A DNA stretch of 64,000 nt from Cavenderia fasciculata (taxonomy: Eukaryota; Evosea; Eumycetozoa; Acytosteliales; Cavenderiaceae). The DNA lies in assembly GCF_000203815.1 (NCBI RefSeq), contig NW_004457729.1:1736674-1800673 (forward strand), given 5' to 3'. The stretch's first letter is position 1. Each line of letters begins with the position of its first letter. The notes under the pieces are model-generated. The model saw nothing but the letters and a program-made list of their open reading frames with translations, had not been told where the DNA came from and did not search any database. The position numbers and the translations under genes were made by a program. Of this stretch, positions 23,084 to 35,417 are shown in pieces.

Positions 23084-25560
23084 AGAAATTTCTGTCGTGA
23101 TTAATGGATAATAGTGATAGTACGAGTAAAATATGACATATTTCCCACCATTCCCATATTCCTATTACTCTACATTTATGTGTGAGGGTGTGCGTGTGAT
23201 GATGCTCGTAGTTGGTGGTGTTGACAACGATGATGATGATGATTGTGATGATGTAGTTGATGATGATGATGATGGTTGTAGCAATCACACATCATACATC
23301 AGCATATGCTAATCACCCACAACAACAACAACAACAACCATATCACATATATGATATGGCATCCAAGATGAGATAATTTTAGCACATTTGTATGTGATGT
23401 ATAATAGTGTTTTGGATAAATTTAACGCCGTGGTGTTGTTGTGTTCAACTTCACCACCCCTCAGACTAGAGATTTGTTGAAATGATAAAAAAGGATAATT
23501 TCACTTACATTCTAGGGTGGGGGTGTTGTATTAATATTAATATGAGAATCTGACTGGCCTACAATTAATAAATATATGTCTTTGCTGTTTTAAAATAAAA
23601 TAATTGTTTTGTTAGATAATTTTTTTTTTTTTTTTTTTTTGTTAGATGATCATAAAGATGGAAACATGTGAAGTTGAAGAAATATTGTTTGGTGTGTAGT
23701 GTGAGTTGGTTGGGTGGTCAAAGTAAGAAAAATAAACTCAATAGAGAGAGAGAGAGAGAGAGTGTTTGAGTTATTTATAGACTCGTGATTGATTGAAGTT
23801 ATCAAAAATGATCATTTCGACTTGGAATGTCAAATAGATGGAAAAGATATTTTGCTTCTACAAACACTATTGTCACTATAGTCGTTTACTCTGGTGGTTG
23901 TTGTTATTGGTATTGGCTATTGTGATTGCTACAACTACTCTTATTATTATTATTATTATTATTACCCACAACCACCCACCCAATCGATTGTTCAAACAAC
24001 AAATACATAAACAACAAAAAATTAAAATTATGATGTGAATTTGATTTGATTTGAACAAATCCAATCGAATTTGTAATCACCCACCACACATACACACGCA
24101 CACATACATAGATAGATTTGATTGCCTCCTACGAATAGTAAAAACCAAGAATGAATAAAAGCGTAAATTATGGTTATGTTGTGTTAAATATTGTTTGATG
24201 AAAGAAAGAGAAATAAGAAAAGATGAAGAAGAAGGAGAAGATAATAACCTTCATCATCATCATCATCATCCTCTACTTCCTCTCTCTTCTATTCTCTACT
24301 TTATGATAAAAATAAAATAATAATATTTTATATAGATAAAAATATATTGGTTCTGCCAAATAATAGTTTTTTTTTTTGGTAGTTGGGGTTGATGATTAGT
24401 TTGTTGTTTACCTTTTTACACAACCAACCAATCGATGATATGGCTTGTTCGTAATAAAATGAACACACTGGATTATATTATTATTATTATTACTACGAAA
24501 CCACTTTTCACCAGAGACAAAGAAGAAAGGTGAAGTTGCAGTTGTAAAATAAAATAAAATAAAAAGGGGAGTATATGATATGATGATTGATGTAGGTTAT
24601 TTGTTCTTAGTTGGAAGTATGTATATATAAATATATATATGAAATTAAAAATGGATTACAAGATAAGAGACTCTTCTATAGTCAGGTAACATGTTGTTGT
24701 GCTTCGTTTGAATTAATTTAGAGGTATGGATGGGTATGATGGGGGGTTTGTGTTGTTGTAATAGAAAGAGAAAAAGAAAGAGAAAGAGAGAGTCCTTTGT
24801 TGTTGGTACATTGTTATTGGATGTCATATGATGACTTGGGTGGTGATAGATGGATGGATGAGTGCAGTAGTAAAGTATGTAGTAACAGACACTTGTGGTC
24901 AGTGGTGTAGGGATCAATGGGTAGGTGGGTGAGTGGGTGGTTCATAATATAGGGTTTCATGATCAATCAATCATTAAATAAAATGATCATCGTGTTGCTG
25001 GAATGTATGTGTGTGTGTTGTTGTTGTGTGTTGCCAGCAATAGTTGGGTACTATAAATTGTAAAATGGAAAAATGGAAGAGGGTGATGGACGGATGACAT
25101 GACAGCCGACTACACATGGCACTGATGCAGGGTGGTGCAAGCAAACTAAACAACCAAAAAGCAAAGACTGACGTTTCGATTTTGTTTGTTTGATGCAAAG
25201 TATTGTAATCGTCGCCGTCATAACACATCGATGGGTGAACGATTAAATGCAAATGATTGGTTGTACCATTGCTCAACTCTTGTCAGCCAACAGAGAGTGT
25301 TGCCACCATTGTTTGTTTATCGGACTCATCCGTGGTGATGGTGGTGGTAACAGAGTTGTGTGTGTTTTTTTTTTTTGGATTGCTATTTGATTGATCGACG
25401 CTGAGAACTCTCCCTTTTTTTGAGATGTGGGGGAATCAAACAATCAATGAAATGTATTATCAAATTATCATTATTTTTTTTTTATAGTGATGGGGGTTGT
25501 TGTCTTTGTGTGCTTATGTGTGTTTAAGTGTGTTGTTGGAAACAATTAAAATTAGACCAA

Positions 25561-25621
25561 CCCAGCTGGGCGATGGTGTCGTGCCAAAACTAATTTTAGT
25601 TTGGGGTAGTGTGATCACACT
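25561..25621. promoter_or_regulatory. cluster of three perfect palindromes
   Basis: CCCAGCTGGG lies at 25561-25570. AAACTAA with TTAGTTT is separated by two bases at 25587-25602. AGTGTGATCACACT lies at 25608-25621. All are within 61 bp and about 3.5 kb upstream of the Myb start. They could be dimeric transcription-factor sites; no factor is named from sequence alone. Confidence 0.35.
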
Positions 25622-28427
25622 AAAAATTAAATAGTTTCAATGGTTTTAAGATCAGAATGATTGATTCCCAATCAAAGATCTTGCAAATGCTTTGTTTGAT
25701 GGTTTGATCAACAAATATAGAAAGTAAATCTGAGATTCCTCCTGTGATGTTATATTTACTTTACTTGAATTTTAGTGGCGGTCGGAACCTGTTGTGGTGT
25801 GTGTGTATGTTGTTAATATTATATAGTAGTATACTTTTGTTGTTATTGGTGTTGTTGTTGGTGCTAACAATTAATTTTTAGATTATGGTAAAAACAATTG
25901 TTGTTGTGTTGTTGGGTAAATTACAATTACAATTCTATTCTTTAAAATTTTATATAAAATGATAAAATTTATAAATATATATAAATGGTTTGGGTTGGTT
26001 GGTTGGTTGTTTGTTCCAATGAATGATGATGATGATGATTATTATTATTATTACTACTTGTTGTATGTATTTAATTTTTTTAGAATATATTTTAAAATCG
26101 GTGTGGATTATTAATTGCTTACCGGCCAATGTCCGGCTGGTTGGCCAGTCTGTCAGTCAGACAGTCAGCAGCAGTGCAACAAGTAAGAGAGTGTGGATGG
26201 GATTATTGTTTGAATAGTGTAGATTAATTGTTCACTGACATGGTTGTGCTATTAATGTCCGTTGTTGTTTGAATGGTGTAGACGATACTCTCAATGCATT
26301 CCAACCCAGAACTGTCATTGCCGAGAGTGTCAGTAACACTACTGATGATAAAAAGTGGTGGTTGTGGATGATGATGAATAATCACAACTTTTTTTTAAAG
26401 GAATGAAATAATATCACTACTAATAATATATGTTTGTTTTTAAAACTGTTTAATTTATCCGCTGATATATATAGTCGTTGAGTGTGTATGTGAGTGAAGA
26501 GTGTGAGTGTGATCACCACCCATCCACATTTAAAGATGGTGGGAGGGTGGATGTGGAAGGGTGGAATTTTGATGAGGATTTTTTCAATTGTTGTGAGTGA
26601 GTGGAAACTAACAAACAAAGAGATGATTTAAAATAAAATTGTCTCTGAATATTCTTTTAACAATGATGAATCAAAAAATATATTGTTGTTGTTGTTGTTT
26701 GTTTGGAAATTTGTTTTAAAGTCAGATCCAATGATCCGGTTTTGGAAAATGATAAAATCTACCCTAGAGTGAGGAGTAGCATAATTGCTAATGATTCATT
26801 TTTTTTCAAACAATTTGTTGATCTGTAACCATCGCTTCGTTTGACATTGTTGTAATTTTAAATATGCATAATATTATTATTACCTACCAATAAATAAAAA
26901 TATTCAATTATTGTCGTTGTGTAGAGATTTTAGATAACTACTTTGTTGTTGTTATTTATTTATAAAAAAAATAAAGATTTTATTATTAGTAAGCTAATTA
27001 AGAGTAGGTCAAAGAATTGGAATAAGAATAGAGGAAGATGAAACACGATGTGGAGCATGAAATAGGTAGATAGATAGGATAGAAGATAGCGTGAGATTTG
27101 AAACTTAAAATTAAGTTTTAAGTTTCCAAACCCATCTATGTTTAATTATAATTACATTAAAAATACACTGAATTACTATCTACACAAGAAATATATTTTA
27201 TGTACACTATTATTGAAAATGATGATGAGTTGTTGTTGTTGTTTGGTGGTAGTGATTAGTATCACGTTTATTGTAAATAAAAGGAAGAAGAAGAATAAAA
27301 TAAATTTTAAAAAAGTGTAAAGCGCCCTTATTTATAATTTAACAACACAGGCAAGATCTGTCTGTTATGAGACATGACACATGTTGACCGCCACCAGACA
27401 TTGAATTCAATCGCACAACAATGCTGGCCTAGACTGGATCACATATGCGATTTTACTTTTTTAAAAATAGTAGTGGCCATAGTCTGTTGTTCGTCTGTCT
27501 GCATACTCTGGTCAAAAAACAAAAAAACACTGCGCCCATGGTTTGAGTTTTCTGTAAAAGGACCCGAGTGGTGGTGGTGAAGATGAAAAGACCCGGGTAT
27601 GGTACCGATAGTTTAGTAGTAGTAGTAAGATGGTGTTTACTGGGATGTGTATGTGGGGAAGTTTTGTAATTACTCTATCTATATTTGTTTGTTGTTGCTG
27701 TTGTTGGATTGTAATAGAATTCTACACCTTGTTGTTTACAAAAATTTTGTTATTTATTACACAATTTGTTTTTTTACTGTTGCTTGCTGGCAAACAATGG
27801 TAGTCCATTATTAGATTGCTTTGGAACAGCAGATGAATTAAATTAAATAATCAAGATAACATCATAGAATATTTTAATTTTAAAAAAACATTCAAAACTA
27901 TTTGATTTTGTTTTTCTTTTTTTTTTTTTTTTTAAATCTATCAAAAAACAAATCTAGACTTTTAAACCAAAGTAATAATTGAAAATTAAAAAAATAGTTT
28001 ATTCAAAAAAACAATAATAATAATAATAATAATATTATTGAAGATCTTTGGTAGAATGACAGCTTATACAAACAGATCCAAAAATGTAAAATTGAAAAAA
28101 CAAAAAAAATAACAGAGCGAAAAAAAAAAGTAGTAGGGCGACAAAGAGGAGACGAGACAAGATATCTTTTAAAAATTTTATAATTCTATTTATACATACT
28201 TTTAAAAAGTATAAATTTTAAGTATAAATTTTAATTATTAAAATTGAGTACTTTTTAATAAACAACTATAGTTTGATGGATTTACAAATATATTTGTATT
28301 ATGATATGATATATAGAAATAGAAACTGATAACGATGCTGTTAACTACAATTGATACGAAGATAATGTTTAATGAATATATAAATAAATAAATAAATAAA
28401 TAAAAGATAGGTAGGATGCGTGATTAG

Positions 28428-28796
28428 TTAATTATCTGTATGAAAGACGAGAATGATTGAATAACAATTAAACGATAAGTTAAAAATTTTTGTAAAGCTG
28501 AAGGTCCCTTGGATTCCACCCGATGCTCCTAAACTTTGAAAACTACCATTGTAATGCATAATATTGTAGGATGAACCTAGGTTCCCAATGAAATATCTGT
28601 TGTAGGGTACCAGGCTGGGTTGTGATTCGGCTGAACAATAAAATTTATTGGTTTTTATGCTTAAAAAAGTCGTCCAAAGCGAGAGACTTGGCTGTGCATT
28701 ATTCAAACAAAATATCGAGCCTTTGAGCGACAATGGTATCGAGGCAATGGAGTTTTCAAAGACCCGACCCTCCACAATCACGTTCCAAAAAATCTT
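28428..28796 (-). pseudogene. unidentified ORF fragment without a start codon
   Basis: A minus-strand frame of about 120 codons opens after a stop near 28800 and has no in-frame ATG at its start. Residues such as IPLSLKGSIFCLNNAQPSLS, then SLWTTFLSI and KFYCSAESQPSLVPYNRYFI look like a beta-rich extracellular domain rather than translated AT noise. After about TFSFTKIF the sequence turns AT-rich, where an intron may begin. It could be one exon of an unseen gene or a decayed gene scrap. The family is not recognised. Confidence 0.35.
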
Positions 28797-29335
28797 TCAC
28801 TTTTGAAAGGGTTTATTGTGTGGGGTAGTGTTCTGTGGTGGCTCTTCTGATTAAAAATCCTACTCTTCAGTAAACTCTGATATCAGATATTTCTCTGACT
28901 CTCATCACTGGTATCCAAACAAATCGTCATTGGGAAATAGATCACTTCAAGTACCACCAACCATGGGTCTCTACTTCTCTCTGTTCCAACATTACAACAA
29001 ATAAATAGTTGTATGGGTGTCTAATAAGTAATCGTGATGATATATATTTAGTTGTCGGTCGAGTCAATCTTGGACACGACATCTTTAATCAACAAGGGGA
29101 GAACCACAAATCATTTGTTTGAATTTAATTAAACTTGATCCTTTCCTTCCTTTCTCTTGTGTGTTTTTTTTTTTTTTGATATTATTTTTTATTTTTTTTT
29201 TGGTGATCTTTTGAAACGATCGATTGGGTGTTCATCATCATTTTTCATGGTCAAGTTGATAAAAGAGTTGTGAAATATTATATAGACAGTAGTGTATCAC
29301 ATAGAGATACAAAATTAAAAGGAATGAGGAGGAGG
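28797..29335. other. non-coding spacer
   Basis: Nothing gene-like seen. It contains poly-T tracts near 29166-29180 and 29190-29202, and the 3' flank of the orphan gene ending at 29336. Confidence 0.5.
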
Positions 29336-30106
29336 TTAACAAGATTTTTTAGATCTTGAAGCTCTTGGTGAAGATGATCTTGGAGGTCGAGGTGCTTTTA
29401 CTTTTGGTGCTCGATTGGTCTGTGTCTTGGTCTTTGGTATCTTGATGGTAAGCTTGAGAGGAACACGAGAAAAAGCAGCAGCAGCAACAGTTGGAGAGGA
29501 GGAATCGATGGCCATTAGATCAGTGCAAACGCCGTCGTCGTCGTTGGTTGATGGAGGATTAGCCTTAAGATCCTTATCCATTTCCGCCAAGGTGATATGT
29601 TGTTCTTCCCTGAACAGAGTGTCATCAGTTTTCTTGGTTGGGTCATGTGGTGTCATTGACCACTTGTCGAGAAGGAACTTCTTTCCACGACGATATGGCC
29701 AAAACACCTTGACCTTGGTCTTGGATCCTAGCATTTCCCCTCGGATATCGTCAAAGAACTGCAAGACAATGGGATCGGTGGTAAGGCGGGCGTACAGTCT
29801 CTTTTCAATGATTCTTCTAAAGTGGCGGCTGACGGTAGACCCCTTGATGTTGTATTTTTGGGCAATTTCAGTTTGCTTTTCAAAAAAGTCAAAGATTACA
29901 TATGCAAGAACGGGGAATCTGACAAGGGCTTTTTTGGCTACCTTGGCAAGCTGGTCACATTCTTTTTTTACTGTTGGAACTACCGATGTCAAAGGGTCCT
30001 CTGCTGCCGACACATTGGCACCAACCGTATCATCGAGTGAGACTATCGGGCATAGACCTCTGAATGTTTCATCAGAAACCACTTGGGAAATAATATATTT
30101 CTTCAT
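29336..30106 (-). CDS. orphan nuclear-type protein with helix-turn-helix-like segment
   Basis: A single exon of 256 residues starting at ATG 30106. The middle (about 75-125) is helical and includes KQTEIAQKYNIKGSTVSRHF, which reads like a DNA-binding helix-turn-helix with a recognition helix. The C-terminal 50 residues are rich in Lys, Arg, Pro and Ser (PRPPRSSSPRASRSKKS), a probable nuclear-localisation and nucleic-acid-binding tail. Codon use is more GC-rich than in the flanks, so it is very likely translated. I do not recognise a family. A transposon-derived or TFIIB-like cyclin-fold origin is possible but unproven. Confidence 0.7.
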   Translation of the reverse strand: MKKYIISQVVSDETFRGLCPIVSLDDTVGANVSAAEDPLTSVVPTVKKECDQLAKVAKKALVRFPVLAYVIFDFFEKQTEIAQKYNIKGSTVSRHFRRIIEKRLYARLTTDPIVLQFFDDIRGEMLGSKTKVKVFWPYRRGKKFLLDKWSMTPHDPTKKTDDTLFREEQHITLAEMDKDLKANPPSTNDDDGVCTDLMAIDSSSPTVAAAAFSRVPLKLTIKIPKTKTQTNRAPKVKAPRPPRSSSPRASRSKKSC

Positions 30107-31857
30107 AATGTGAATAGATTAATCTGTGTAAATAAATAAATTAATGAATGTAAATATAATAGAGATAAGGATATTATATATATATATATAAATATTGTAT
30201 ATAATATGTGTGAAAGTATAAAAAGACAGAAAGCTATCTTTATGTGTATATATATAAATAAATAGGAGAAGGAGAGTTGAATGAATTCACACTTTAGAGT
30301 TGGTATGGACTACTACCATCCCTCCTTTTTTGATTTGTAGCTTGTTTCCATTATTAAATAAATAATATTCTTTTCTTTTTTCGATGTAGACTATGGGGGC
30401 TGGGAGGCAGGTGGGAGATGATCATCGATTATGAGATATATTGAACGGTGAACATGCCAGGTGGCAGGTATGTTCCATCCATCATTCATGGGGACACATG
30501 AACCGGATCGAGAGGATTGGATAGGGGGAGAGGGGTGGCTAATTTCTCGATTCAATACTAGCACCCACAACAAGCAAAGCAAATATCTGAATAGTGCAGA
30601 GAGGGCGGCTTACCAAACGACGGGTGAGCTGTTTTGTTTGGTTGGTGATTGGAACAGTTTGGATTGCTGCTGCAACGATCCAACATTTGCATGATCCAAC
30701 CATCAAGACACGAAAATGAAAAATGAAAAACAAAAGACAAAAATCTTTTCGTTCACCTCCTTTCGGGCGTAGATTGTTGTGTTGACCCCCTTTGATGCAA
30801 ACCAAAACCAAAGATTCGATTTTGTTCAACAAAACAAGGGCCACCAAATGATTCTAAAACACCCCTTTTTAAGGTCGGTGCCTTGCAAACTGATTCGATC
30901 AGCACCCCCTGAACAATTATTTGACGATCAAAAAGGTTTGTGGGCGTAGAGTTAGCCGGTTAGCTGGGTGAGGAGAGTAGGTGATGATCAAATGCATCTC
31001 GAAATGATAAACACGGAATGATTCTTTTTACCTAATTTGTCGATCCATGAAATGTTGTACATGATCGATTGTATTATCTTTGCAGCAAGAGCGCACAAAG
31101 AATTGAAGTGATGAGTGATGAGATGTTCATCAGTGTGATTGGAGAAAAGAGTTATGTTTGTTTAGGAAGAAGGTAAAATCAGTAGGTCCAGTCTCTGTTG
31201 TGGGGGGTGTTGTGTTGGTAATGTTGGGCGCCTCTAAGAACAAGAAGAACTATCTACCCCCAACAGTTGTTAATCGTTATGGCCATCTTGAATACCCAAG
31301 TCCAACAAGTAGCAGAAATAGAGAAGAAGATACTAGTAAGAGGAGAGAGAAAGAGAGAGAGAACGAAATACTAGCTAACAAATGAAACAAAAATATGTAT
31401 TTTTTAATCTGATATCAAACATCCCCCATATTTCTCCGTCCCTCGCTCTTTTGACTATTATATCTTTTTCTATATAATTAGTAGCACAAACAACAATGCC
31501 AAAACACTTTGTAATATCTCTCTCTTTGTCATGACCTTTAAAAAAAAAAAAAAAAATAATAGTATTTTCATTAATGATAGAATTATTAAAAGGTATGTGG
31601 GCGTCAACAAAGATATAATATATTTTAGAGAGATCTAAATATAAATATGTATATATATGTGGTTGTCTGTCGGCTATTCACATTCCATATTGCCTAATTA
31701 AAACTTAAAATATCTCTTTTTGGGATCGACAGTCCTTAAAAAAAAAAAAGAAAAATTAAAAAAAACAAAAAAACGACGAAATCACCATCATTATGAGTTG
31801 GAGTTAAAAGTAGTAATACTTTGCTTGCTTTACCTACTTCTTACCTGCACCTTCACA

Positions 31858-31913
<56 letters not shown>

Positions 31914-32016
31914 TACTGTAATATTTTAAAAAGTCGACACTGACTATATATATTATTAGTAGTAAAAGGTAGAATAATAAAGATAGAATATAAATATAGA
32001 TAGATAGATAGATAGA
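30107..32016. other. 1.9-kb non-coding region, divergent promoters
   Basis: It lies between genes transcribed away from each other (29336-30106 minus, 32017 onward plus). I saw short open stretches only, for example around 31158-31385, which lacks an ATG. The right end carries a CAT/ATC run (31860-31912) and a GATA leader repeat (about 31997-32016). The GC-richer part at 30380-30980 has no recognisable feature. Confidence 0.55.
31860..31912. repeat. ATC trinucleotide repeat
   Basis: About 17 copies of ATC upstream of the mitochondrial carrier gene, just before its leader. Confidence 0.9.
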
Positions 32017-33117
32017 ATGACAGGAGAAAAATCAAGTAGTTTAAACTCATTCATAGCAGGAGGTATAGCAGGCGTGACAGCAAAGTCTGCAGTTGCACCT
32101 CTTGAAAGAGTCAAGATCTTATATCAAATTAGAAGCCAAGTATATTCACTCGACTCGATTGCAGGATCACTCGGCAAGATATGGAAGAATGAAGGTGTCA
32201 AAGGTTTGTGGCGTGGCAATACTGCTACCATTGCAAGAGTATTCCCATATGCTGCTGTTCAATTCCTTACATTTGATACAATTAAAAGAGTACTTAAACA
32301 CAATACAAATACATACATACATACATAGGATGTACTAACGATTTCATTTCTTTTGTTGTAGAAATTAGCATCAGATAAATTTTCAGCATATAATATGTTT
32401 ATAGCAGGTAGTGCGGCAGGAGGAGTTGCTGTCATTGCCACTTATCCATTGGATTTGCTTAGAGCAAGACTTGCCATCGAAGTATCGGCCAAACATACAA
32501 AACCATTGGATCTCTTTAGGAGCACATTTACAAACGAAGGATTCAGAGGCATATATAGAGGTATTCAACCAACATTGATAGGTATTCTCCCATACGGAGG
32601 TATTAGTTTTATGACTTTTGAATCACTCAAATCGATGGCACCATACAATGCCTACAAAGAAAATGGAGAACTTACAGCCACCTACAAATTGTTTGCTGGT
32701 GGTGCTGCAGGTGGTGTTGCACAAACAGTCTCTTATCCACTCGATGTCGTCAGAAGAAGAATGCAAACACATGGTTATGGTGATGGAAAGGTTGAAATCG
32801 ATCTAAAGCGTGGTTCTTTAATGTCTGTCTATCGTATCTTCCGTAATGAAGGTATTATGAGTCTTTATAGAGTATGTAGAAAAAGAAAAAGAAAAGAGAA
32901 AGAAGATATATATATATATATATATATTTTGATCACAACAGACAGAGGTTTGCTCAACTCAATGATCATTCATTTATTAACACAAATATCTTCAATCAAT
33001 CAATTTATTATTATCATTTACTAGGGATTGAGCATAAATTATATTAAAGTTATTCCAACCTCTGCTATTGCTTTTTACACTTATGAATTTTGTACTCAAT
33101 TATTTAATCGAATTTAA
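32017..33117 (+). CDS. mitochondrial carrier (SLC25 family, CoA/nucleotide-type)
   Basis: Three exons: 32017-32289, 32362-32871 and 33025-33117, giving 291 residues, normal for the family. Three repeats each carry the carrier signature PxD/ExxK/R: PLERVK, PLDLLRAR and PLDVVRRR. Other conserved bits are GGIAGVTAKS, GLWRGN, GIYRGIQP and GLSINYIKVIPTSAIAFYTY. It sits in the inner mitochondrial membrane with six helices. The motifs resemble SLC25A42/SLC25A16-type CoA or adenine-nucleotide carriers; the substrate is not proven. The first intron uses GTACTT, a less common donor. The leader is a GATA repeat. Confidence 0.9.
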
Positions 33118-33481
33118 ATAACCTTAAAATAATAATAATAATAATAATAATAAAAGTAGAATAATAAATCCTTCTTCCTCTTTAAAAAAAACAAAACATT
33201 ATATATATTGGTACATCATTTTATTCCAATCAGTATATTAGGATATTTTAATAACAATCATTTCCAGATGCACAATTATTTGTTTTATTGATTGAGTGTG
33301 TTGGTTATAAATGTTGTAGTTTAATTTATTTGTTTTTAAAAAACACTTTGCAAAGTCATAAACAATCATTATCTTTTTTTTAACTTTATTACATTTTCAT
33401 CACCATCATCATCATCTTTTGTGTTAACAACATTTTATATTGCAACATACAATACCTACATACTAGAGGGATAGATTATAT

Positions 33482-33512
<31 letters not shown>

Positions 33513-33513
33513 G
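33118..33513. other. short intergenic spacer and Aph-1 promoter
   Basis: An AT-rich spacer with an ATA run near 33126-33152, and TA plus GA dinucleotide runs just before the ATG at 33514. No gene seen. Confidence 0.6.
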
Positions 33514-34558
33514 ATGACACAATTATTATTCTATGGTTGTTTATTTGTTGGTTTCTCACCAATATTGGCATTCTATGCCATGGTAGTGTGTCGTAATAGT
33601 CAGTTGATCATTCTATCGATTGGAGGATCATTCTTTTGGTTATTGTCGATGCTGGTGGCATCTATTTGGTGGTATATCATACCTCCGATGAGGACATCGT
33701 TTTGGTTCATCATTCCATTCTCAATAGCCATTCAAGAGGCATTTAGATACTTGTTCTATCGTCTCTATGCATGGGGTTTCAATAATCGTCCATCTCTCAG
33801 TCAAGTACAAAGTCAACTACAGAAACAACTTAAAGAGAAATCAATCAACTCTTCTGATCAATCAGAAACTGAATTACAACAACAACAACAATCATCTCAA
33901 CAACCAAATCATCAAGATATTAATACACGTTTAGAAACTTTATCCGCTAGACCAAATCATACACTTTCTTCAGCTGGTAAATATACATACACATACAAAT
34001 ATAAAATATAAAATATCTAATATACATACATACCTATACTTACAAATGTTTCTTTATTTTATGTTTAAAGCAATTGGATGTGGAAGTGGAATTACATATG
34101 CATTTGTAATGTATGGAACTATTATGTGGGATTCTCAAGGACCTGGTAACTTGTTTTCGGCTGCATGTCCAACAGTCAGTTTATTTATGATTTCAGCTAT
34201 ACTTGCTCTCTGTATTTCATTACTTCATATTGCATGGAATGTCATTGCTTTCCAAGGTTTCCGTTCAAAGAAATATTATCTAGTTGCTTTTGTCATTATT
34301 TGTCATTATTTAATTTCTTATCTCGTATGTTCAACTAAACTATAATAGTCGTCAGTTGAGTTGGTTGAAACTCTAGAGTTTAAAACTAATCTTTTTTCAT
34401 TTACTCTCACTCACTATCTCTATCTATAGACATTGTTAAACATTAAAAAGAGTTGTGAAGGATCAGTTGTATCAATTGGAATCATTACTATTTTAACCAT
34501 TGCATTTTGTTTTAGAACATTGTTAAATAGTGATTCAATCTCTAAAAAGGTTGATTAA
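33514..34558 (+). CDS. aph1: gamma-secretase subunit Aph-1
   Basis: Three exons: 33514-33976, 34071-34324 and 34430-34558, giving 281 residues. Seven hydrophobic segments are present. Family signatures are [14 protein letters not shown] at the start, [21 protein letters not shown], the glycine motif [15 protein letters not shown] and two membrane histidines ([17 protein letters not shown]). Between segments 3 and 4 there is a Gln-rich loop of about 60 residues that animal Aph-1 lacks. Aph-1 scaffolds presenilin, nicastrin and Pen-2. In D. discoideum this protease affects phagocytosis and development (known). Confidence 0.93.
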
Positions 34559-34857
34559 ATGAATGATCATGTCATCACTACCATCATTCCATTCCGTTGG
34601 AGTGATGGACATACACATCCTTTTCTTCCATACTACAATCAAAAATGTAAATGTATAAATATTGTAAATCTACAGAATTTAAATTCTCCAATCTTCTTCT
34701 TCTTGTTTTTAATCAAATCAACCATCATCCATTATACATTTATGGAAAGAATAGTTTTTGTTTGATTTATTATTATTATTCTTCTTCTTATATATTCGAG
34801 ATCAATGTTTGTTTATTTCTTAAATTCACCTATAGATATAAATAATGATTAGTTATG

Positions 34858-35417
34858 TTATGTTATGTTGTTTGTTTGATTAATTGATCGATAATTACCA
34901 ATATAGTATTCTAAAAGGATTTGTTCAACCTTTACTGGATGTTGTTCACCATGGAAACCTTCTGATGAATCCTTTCCAGCGTTTCTCATGATTGCCAAAC
35001 CACCAACATGTTGATCAACATAGGTAGTTAAATCGTATACCTATATAATCAAGTAAGTAAGTAGGTAAGTTTTATCAAATGAAGATCTTGATTAGTCTCT
35101 TTGTGTTGTGTGTGATTGAGTTATATAACTTGTCTTTTCTGCTGCTTTATCATTCATTGTTCATTTACCTTTCCATCGATAATCAACCAAAGATCATCTT
35201 CCTTGTCATGACGAGCTACTTCTTCTTGAGTAAAGTATCTAGTTGGACCGTCGTATCTAACACGAGATGATTTCTTCTTTACAACCTTTGGTTCTTCCTT
35301 TGGCACCGACATGATACCATAGATTGTATAGACGACGACACCCAAAGCAATGAGAGCGACCAACAAGTTTGTAGTATCTGATACTATCAAATTAATAATC
35401 TCGCTAACTGATGACAT
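34858..35417 (-). CDS. N-terminally anchored cytochrome b5 domain protein
   Basis: Exon 1 is 35169-35417 (83 codons) and exon 2 is 34858-35040, giving 143 residues. An N-terminal membrane helix (NLLVALIALGVVVYTIYGI) is followed by a basic linker and a cytochrome b5 fold: FTQEEVARHDKEDDLWLIID, then GKVYDLTTYVDQHVGGLA. The first haem ligand is the His in QHVGG, where the usual HPGG has become HVGG. The second is probably in EGFHGEQHP. The tail YRSINQTNNIT is short and polar. It is probably an ER or peroxisomal electron carrier (inference). Confidence 0.85.

Larger units (their letters stand above)
22124..28427. other. 6.3-kb gene-poor region upstream of the Myb gene
   Basis: I found no exon set with matching phases and codon content. 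It has many simple repeats (GAT run near 22621-22650; GTA/CTACT near 22917-22942; CATC run at 23043-23083; poly-T at 23623-23640; GA run near 23745-23761; ATC run near 24252-24270) and three palindromes at 25561-25621. Long non-coding stretches are unusual in dictyostelids. It is likely regulatory DNA of the Myb gene, perhaps with non-coding transcripts or undetected short genes. Confidence 0.55.

Noticed and set aside
22770-23288. Two adjoining minus-strand open stretches
   Set aside because: Composed of CATC, GAT and GTA repeats translated as Ser/Tyr/Ile; no signal of a real protein.
31158-31385. 75-codon open stretch
   Set aside because: No ATG at its start and no credible upstream exon; composition is low complexity.
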